Shown: positions 57,617 to 64,000 of the stretch, piece by piece
Layout of the letters: every line of letters starts with the position of its first letter
Numbering within the stretch: the first letter of the stretch is position 1
NCBI GenBank assembly: GCA_022376515.1
Contig: WTXI01000061.1
Span: forward strand, 1 to 64,000
Direction: 5' to 3'
Source of the DNA: Lactifluus volemus
Taxonomy: Eukaryota > Basidiomycota > Agaricomycetes > Russulales > Russulaceae
DNA: 64,000 bases
Notes under the pieces: generated by a model
Told to the model about the DNA's origin: nothing
The model's database searches: none
The model's input: only the letters and a program-made list of their open reading frames with translations
Translations under genes and position numbers: made by a program

Positions 57617-59159
57617 TTGATCAACTTCAAGCGCCGGGTACTTTGTGTGGCATCATGATAAGAGATGGCTCATTCTCCGACTCGGCCTTTGCCGATCATG
57701 ATCAGATGACGTCGTCTTAATTCTTCCATCTTCCCTGGGACACAGAACATGTTGAAGTCGATATCTTCAATGATCCGCGAGTTTGAGGTCGAGTGTGAGG
57801 TGATGATAAACAGGGTACGTGAAAGATGTCATCCATAGGACGTATTGGCACGGCCAAAGGGTCAGTCAAGGGGGTCAAAAAAGGGGGGAGTCAAACAAAA
57901 GGAGATGAGGCTATCATAGACGTAGTCATGCATGACCGCAAGGAAAGAGGAAAGGGTTGCGAGGAATCCATGATAGAAGAACATAAGGAGTCGGAGACGC
58001 TGTACCGTGACAGTCAGCCACGCGGCTGGCCTTAAGCTCGATTTGTACGCTGCGTACGCACTTCCCTGTCCATTCCTTGTCTGGTCCCGATTTCCCTCTC
58101 GCCGTGATCTCAGGTTGATTCTCAAGGTTCGTGGCTCGTCGCTTCGCCCCTATCGTCTTGATGAAAGCGCCATGATTCTCCCTCGGCCATAGCCATAGTC
58201 TCGGACCTTTCCTCTGTGACCTCGAGTTGCACAATGTTTTTTCGTTGCCTATTTGATGTCTCATACTTCTCGGTTGCCCGTTTCATGCTAGTGTGCCTCG
58301 TGTCTCTATTTTCTGCTCAGCACAGTAATTTCTTGCGGCTTTGTGCTCTGTTTTTATGTTTCAGTCTCTGACTACGTGCTGCTGACTCGCGCCGTGCCGA
58401 AACCTTAGTCTGATGGACTATTTATCTCTCGAAGATGCCGCGAGCATCTCGTGAAGCATTCTGAGGGTGCACGCGAATTCGAAGATTTTTATGCTTGTCC
58501 TTCTTTCATGACTTGGTCTCCCCGCTTTACTTACCTTCCCGTCCGTATATTGTCTCTGTTAGATTCGCTACATTACTTACTTCCCCGTTCTCGACGCATT
58601 CCCATTTTAGAGTACTTGTGCTCTTGGTGTACTATAAATAGGTCTGTAGAATGTACATGGAGAGCCAGCGAAATCATCGCCACTTTCCCGTTGTTCTCTA
58701 ATCCTTCAGTCTGCCTCAACGTTTCTAAGTTTCTTTTTCCCTCAAGATCTCCGAGTCGTCTGATTTCGTTTTGCACATCTTTCCTATTTGCTTAGATCCT
58801 GTTTACGGGATATCTACTACGCGTTTCTTCATCTCGCTGCTTCTCATCCTATTCGCCTTTCCTCTCCTCCTCTTCACCAGTCACACTTGTTGAACCACGA
58901 ACTCGCGAGCAGGAGATTCGTCTTGCTTTCAACGGAAAGCATGCTAGAACATCATTAGCGAAACCGAAACATATTGAGGGAAGTAAACGGGACACGGGTT
59001 CGTGAAGCATAGCACCAAGTGAGCAGAGGCGTAAATGCTGGTTTCGACCGAGGTAACGTGATGGAGAACAAGACTCGGACGTGGACAGATAGTGGGAATA
59101 AAAAAGAGAACTGGTGGGGAGAAGTGAATTCGGTCAAGAACAGCGGGTTTATGACGCCC
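57617..59159. other. Spacer between F-box members 13 and 14
   Basis: Relics of the repeated spacer appear near 57740-57800 (GAAGTCGATATCTTCAATGATCC, GAGGTCGAGTGTGAGGTGATG) and near 57900-58000. The stretch 58200-58900 has no partner elsewhere in the window and no clear coding potential; an open frame at 58451-58795 shows no domain. 58970-59159 repeats the flank at 53250-53404. Confidence 0.4.
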
Positions 59160-60744
59160 TCAATTGAATTCCTGGCGAAAGACAGCCACAGGATGACCCA
59201 AGTGCTGGTGGGTCATGAGGAGTGACTGTATGCCTTCAGCAGTTTCGTCTGACTTGTGCCCAATAATGGAAAGTCTTTGTAGCAAGGGGAACACTTTAGC
59301 GGCTGAGTCAACCGTGAGCTCTTGGAATGCAGCGGTGATAAATGGTTCCAGCTCGACATCTATTGAAAGACTGCGGACGGAGGGGAATGAGTGAAAGATT
59401 TGAATCCATGGCGTGGAGTCCATGTGGGAGTCCATGTGAGTGTTCGAATGTAGCCACCATCCACGGGATCTGATGCTGAGTGACTCCACGCTAGAGAGGG
59501 AGGGGAGAATCTGGCTGCATATCTGTGCTACAGAAGCAAGTTGCCAATCCAACCTCTGGGTCATGATCTGCCACGAGTGAGGACTCGGGAACTCGGAACA
59601 AGACGAGGAAAAATCGATAGTGGCATTGTGAGGCAGATGAAAGTCCAAGGTTACACTATATGGCCTGAGCCGTTCTAGGTGACCAAGGAACTGAATGGTT
59701 TGGGGGATGTCAAAGTCAAGCTCACGCTTATGGAAGAAGTTTATCCAGGACTCGTCCAGTCGAAGGGCGTCAAATCGGGTCGCAAGGGCTTCCAAGTACT
59801 CGCTGGTGCCAGTGAACTCCAACTTTGTGAGAGCAGGGAGAAAAAACCGGGTTGGTGGCGGTGGAGTTCGGTTTCTTCGTTGGGGGTGCGGTGTCGGGGA
59901 TATGAAATCGATGGCAAGGGAATCAAGCTTTGGCAGCGCAGACAGGCATGTGGCCATTGTCTCAGGTGGGATGTACCCGGAAGGAGGTATACGGACAAGA
60001 TGAAGAGATGTAAGGTTGCTTGTAGACAAGAGGAGTCGTGGCAATGATGGAAATGAGATCATCTCGAGGTCGAGATAGAGATATTGTAGGCATGCGACGG
60101 ATCCATTCAAGAATGTATCGGGAAGGGGAGCTACTTTACCCATTGACTCAAGTGAAAGACATGTCAATGCTGGAAATGGCCCCTCCATTGCCGTGACAAT
60201 GTGTTCCCGAAAAGACTCTGGTGGATCGGGGAGATTAACATGAATCTGGCGTATGCGATCACGACGCTCCAACGCGGCCACGAGGTTGTCGAAGGTGTCT
60301 TCGAGGTTGTCCCATCTTGACCGTAGATAATCGAACTGGATAGAGAGAGGAAATTCTGGCCAGACATCCAACAACCTCCTCACAGGTGATTTCTCCGTGC
60401 AAAAAAGCTGCAGATCGAGACGGTTTGGCGATGCAAAAATGATGCATCGCCATCTTCGGCATACTTGCACCAGCTTCTCCCAGTTCCATGGATATTCACG
60501 TTCGTCTTCGTTGATGGCAACTTGATAAAAATAGAATATCTCTAGAAGGACCTCGTCGGGCAGCGATCCGATTATTACTCGTTCCCTATGAGACGCCGGC
60601 CCTACACCATTCAACACAACTCAGCAATCGTTAGGATTATTAATAATTCTAATGAGTCTTACCCGGTACTTGTTGAATCAGCAATTTCTTCCGTTCATGT
60701 GCAAAAATGTTTCTGGTGTTTGAGCCTATGGAATGACCATCCAT
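59160..60744 (-). CDS. F-box/LRR-like protein, cluster member 14
   Basis: Predicted CDS is complement(join(59160..60601,60663..60744)), 507 residues. Exon 1 (MDGHSIGSNTRNIFAHERKKLL.., phase 1, CCGG|GTAAGA); the 61 nt intron ends GTGTAG. The F-box SLPDEVLLEIFYFYQ is followed by KLVQVCRRWRCIIFASPNRLDLQLFC. The receptor part includes FPSLPRLLLSTSNLTSLHLVRIP, PALTKLEFTGTSEYLEALATRFDALRL and WIQIFHSFPSVRSLSI. It starts at the second ATG of the family because the first is lost here (TTCAAATG), as in member 12. With member 12 it forms a recent pair (PASHRERV, shared 3' flank). No frame defect is visible. Confidence 0.86.
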
Positions 60745-62959
60745 TTGAACCAAAGAGGTTGACGGCGTCGGAATGACATGGCAAGTCATCGGATGACTCG
60801 GTCTCTCCAACTCGGCCCCGGCAGCCGGAGAAGCGATGCCGATGGTCCTCGTTATTCAACATCCATACAGTACTTCCGTTGTCAATAACTACCGTCCCTA
60901 GAATGGAGCAACTTGAGGTCCGACAGTATGTTCCTTTACGCTGATTCGATTCAGGCCTTGCGTGCTCATTGAGATATCACTCATGAATGCAGAGCGTGGA
61001 ACTACGCGATCTCACCGTGAGCGAGGAGCGGACAGTCTCGGAGGAGGAGTATGCGATGCAATGCAACGTGAGTCCCTCTGGTGGGATGTGAGTGGGCAGT
61101 TGGCAGGAAGAGAAGACCGGGACCGTGTGTGGCAATTTCATCTCTCCTGATAGCCGCCTCATCTTTTTTTTTACAGAACTTACATTCGTTGGCTTCACAC
61201 GTTCTTACCCGCTGGCTCCGAGCCGGGTTACATCTTACACAGTCATTCATCGCCCAAGTTACACACACCCATTGCCACAGAGATCATCCTACTTTGAGAC
61301 AGCAGCACGCGTTCCGCCCTGGCCGCCGAGTCCTATTTGGTGTTGACACAAACCAAAGATGATAAGGGTCCTGTGGCTCGATTACGAGAGCTTGTGCTGC
61401 GTCGACTGTACCAACACTTTGCTGATAGCGGATAGGAATGATGACAAAATACCCGACCATATTAACCGCTGCACCGCCATATACTCACTGTATATTGCAG
61501 AACAGGGAGCACAGTCTAAGTTATTGCCACTTTGATCGCTCATTCGACGTCTTCACAGTGATGTGCGCAGCCGCGGCTGAATGAACGGAGCTCCAGTTCG
61601 TCTTGAACTGGACCTATAACTTGTATTCTTCATCAGCATTTGTTCCCTTTATATCGCGATTACGCACCGTCTTTCCAGTTACCCCCGACTGCTGCTGTTT
61701 ACACACAACCACGTCATGGGCATGTCGAGTACGCACCAGACTCCCAATTGAAAAATCCTGCCAGTTCTACTCTCACACGGAACACACTATGAGGATACAC
61801 GTGGATATATGCTGCAGGCGGTCATACCATTTCCGAGGCGCCGCAAGTGTGATCGGATCAAACAATGTTATTGGACGAGGTATGTGCGAATAAGTCACAA
61901 TAAAATGATCCACGCAGCGCATCTGAGGTAAAGAAAGCGGAGAAGGGGAAGTGTCTTCCATGCACGATACTAAAATCGCTAATACTCTGCGTTGAACGCG
62001 GAAGAGACAAATTGTCAGCAAGAACTATCGAGTTACCACGCCAACGCTTCAGATTCTTGAAATTCGCCATGCGTTTGTGGTCATACAGTACTTTCATATG
62101 GACTACGATCATGCGATGGTTAGTATAAATTTGAGTCACGGCGAACATTCAAGTTGAGTCCCCAAAATTCAGGACCTTAGGCCTTAGGCTACGTCCTCGC
62201 TCTGAAACCTGCCCTGCTATCTCCGAGTCCGCAGACTTGCTGTCTGTCGTGACGACTGCCATGAATAACTCATTTCCTGGACAAAGGAATCGACGAGAAC
62301 GTGCCCACAAAGATTGGGTGAGCTGCTTTCATGACACGCGAACATCTGATTTTTACATCGAGGAAATATATCCGGGCGCCACAGCGCTGTTTTTCGGCTC
62401 AACAAGGGTCAAAAAAAAAGGAGCGGTGAGCCAAAAGCAAATATCACACATTGTGTGTAGCACAAAGAGAACTTTTAAAGACAGAGGCAAATCTAAAGAC
62501 AACGCTGGACTTCACATGCATCACATGGAGCACACAGGAGATACATCTCAAATTTGTAGTTACAGGGGTGATGATAGACAGTAACGTATATAGATGGACG
62601 CAAAGATGATACAATCGACATAGAAGATGAAATCTGCAGTTTAAGGGTCAGTAAAAAGGGGGCTGTGAGTTGCGTCGCAAGGAAAGGTATGTAGGGAAAA
62701 GGAATGAGCCCCGAGCTGAGTTGAAACGTGGGACGAGGTGTGAGACAAAATGAGACAAATGAGAAATGATACAGGAAAATTCACTAGAATAGTTAATGAA
62801 TCATGAAGCCGAGACTCATGGGCTAAAAAACCGATGTGATATTGTGGAGTAGTTCAAGACGGGGCAGATGGCATGGGTTGGTCGTAGACCGGTGGTCAAA
62901 CAAATGGGGGTGGTTCAAGGGCGATGGCTGCGCTGACCTTACAACTCGGGTGTCGTCAC
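60745..62959. other. 2.2 kb spacer before F-box member 15
   Basis: 60850-61100 is another copy of the repeated spacer (GAATGCAGAGCGTGGAACTACGCGATCTCACCGTGAGCGA, GGAGGAGGAGTATGCGATGCA). 61715-61820 matches 43640-43720. 62480-62900 matches the 3' flank at 55535-55900. The remaining frames, for example 62237-62584, are short and unrecognised. I see no gene. Confidence 0.45.
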
Positions 62960-64000
62960 CTATAGCGAGAGAGCCACAGGGTGGCTGCTCTGCTGGCGGG
63001 CTATAATGTATGATTGTATCCCTTCTTGTGCAGCTTCGTCTGACTTTTTACCAACGATGGAAAGGCTGTGTAGCGAGGGGAATACTTCGGCAGCTGCTTT
63101 TGCCGTGAGCCCTTGTAACGCAGCTGCGATAAACGGCTCGAGCCTGTCGGATATCTGAAGACTCTGGACAGAAGTAAATGAATGAAAAAGTTGAAGCCAT
63201 ATCGTGGGATCCATGTCAGTGTCGCTGGGACATGGCGGCAAGAGGCAGCATCTGTCAGATTCGACGACGAGCAACTGTACGCTAGAGCGGCAGGGCAAAA
63301 TCTGGCTGCATATCTGTGTTATAGCGACAATTTGACGACAGAAACTTGTGCGTTGGATATTCCACGAGCCTGAGTGAGGACTCGCGGAATAAGATGTCGT
63401 ACTTGGGGAAAGACACAGAGAGGCGCGGTACGGTGGATTGAAATTCAAGGTCAGTGTAGATGGCCTAAACCATTCTACATGACCGAGGAACCGAGCGATT
63501 TGGGGAATGTCAAAGGCAAGATCAAACAAAATGTCGTCCAGCAGTTGGAAGTACCGTGACTCAGGCTGGTGAAAGAAACTTATCTTGAACTGGTTCAGTG
63601 GAGGGGCATCGATTCGGGCCGCTAGGAGTTCCAGGTACCCGGCGACACCCGAAAATTCCAACGATGTGAGAGCGGGAAGAACAGACCGGGCCGGTGGCGG
63701 AACAGGTCGGTTACTTTGTTGGTGAGGCCTGTCAAAGTGAGGTGCGGAGGGATCAAAAGTAATGGAAAGGGATTCGAGCTTTGGCAATGCAGATAGGCAT
63801 CTGGCCATTGTCTCTGGTAGGATGTACCCAGAATCAGGTATATCTTCAAGACGAAGAGATGTGAGGTCGCCTGTAGACGAGAGGAGTAGTGGCAAGGACG
63901 GAAATGTGATTGAGCGTAAAGTGAGTTCTTGTAGACACGGCGCGGATCCGTTCAAGAATGTAGTGGGAAGAGGAATCGCCTCGTTAATTGAATCAAACAC
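62960..64000 (-). CDS. F-box/LRR-like member 15, partial (5' end outside the window)
   Basis: The last 346 codons of a family member are seen; the F-box itself lies beyond the window. Recognisable parts are LPTTFLNGSAPCLQELTLRSITFPSLPLLLSSTGDLTSLRLEDIP, PALTSLEFSGVAGYLELLAARIDAPPL, FLGHVEWFRPSTLTLNF and WLQLFHSFTSVQSLQI, ending QSSHPVALSL. It is the sister of member 13: both have FRPSTLTL, a longer loop after the FFHQPE/FVQQPD block, and the same 3' flank. The visible part is free of stops and frameshifts. The apparent start at the window edge is not a real start. Confidence 0.82.
   Translation of the reverse strand: MFDSINEAIPLPTTFLNGSAPCLQELTLRSITFPSLPLLLSSTGDLTSLRLEDIPDSGYILPETMARCLSALPKLESLSITFDPSAPHFDRPHQQSNRPVPPPARSVLPALTSLEFSGVAGYLELLAARIDAPPLNQFKISFFHQPESRYFQLLDDILFDLAFDIPQIARFLGHVEWFRPSTLTLNFNPPYRASLCLSPSTTSYSASPHSGSWNIQRTSFCRQIVAITQICSQILPCRSSVQLLVVESDRCCLLPPCPSDTDMDPTIWLQLFHSFTSVQSLQISDRLEPFIAAALQGLTAKAAAEVFPSLHSLSIVGKKSDEAAQEGIQSYIIARQQSSHPVALSL

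Overview
The window looks like nuclear DNA of a basidiomycete fungus, most likely an Agaricomycete. Its genes carry 50-82 nt introns, it encodes typical fungal mitochondrial and trafficking proteins, and it holds a large tandem family of F-box genes. My impression is of a Rhizoctonia/Ceratobasidium-like genome, but that rests on recollection of such proteins and is not proven here.

The main content is a birth-and-death cluster of fifteen F-box/LRR-like genes. Nearly all share one design: a short first exon of about 22-31 codons that usually encodes M(Q/P)MD..SIGSN, a 50-61 nt intron (usually phase 1), and one long exon with an N-terminal F-box (LPD(D/N/E)VLLEIF ... LVHVCRRWR) followed by about 380 residues of leucine-rich, substrate-receptor-like sequence. 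The proteins are presumably adaptors of SCF ubiquitin ligases with diverging target-binding regions.

Layout. 0-5 kb: two minus-strand F-box genes in a 3 kb segmental duplication. 5-11 kb: two TA-flanked MITEs and an intact gene for the E2 subunit of branched-chain alpha-keto acid dehydrogenase (DBT). 11-34 kb: five plus-strand F-box genes, with decayed copies of DBT and of a Rab7-like GTPase between them, plus a small secreted Gly/Ser-repeat protein and a DEAH-helicase (Prp43-like) pseudogene. The last of the five is broken by a 14-nt deletion and by a 5'-truncated LINE with poly(A) and a 14-bp target-site duplication. The LINE itself contains an LTR-like block that carries eight TGA(C/G)TCA sites. 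35-38 kb: the intact Rab7-like GTPase, with a ~215-residue insert, diverges from the mitochondrial protease gene ATP23. 38.5-40.2 kb: a divergent F-box gene. 40.2-44.1 kb: no gene that I can support. 44-64 kb: seven more minus-strand F-box genes (one with a nonsense codon, one frame-broken at its splice junction, one cut by the window end), separated by repeated spacers.

The pattern suggests an ancestral order DBT - F-box - Rab - ATP23, in which the F-box gene plus pieces of its neighbours was copied repeatedly, leaving intact flanking genes at the edges and relics between copies. The F-box copies show intact, nonsense, frameshift and transposon-interrupted states side by side. One copy appears to have had its reading frame rescued by a one-base shift of a splice acceptor.
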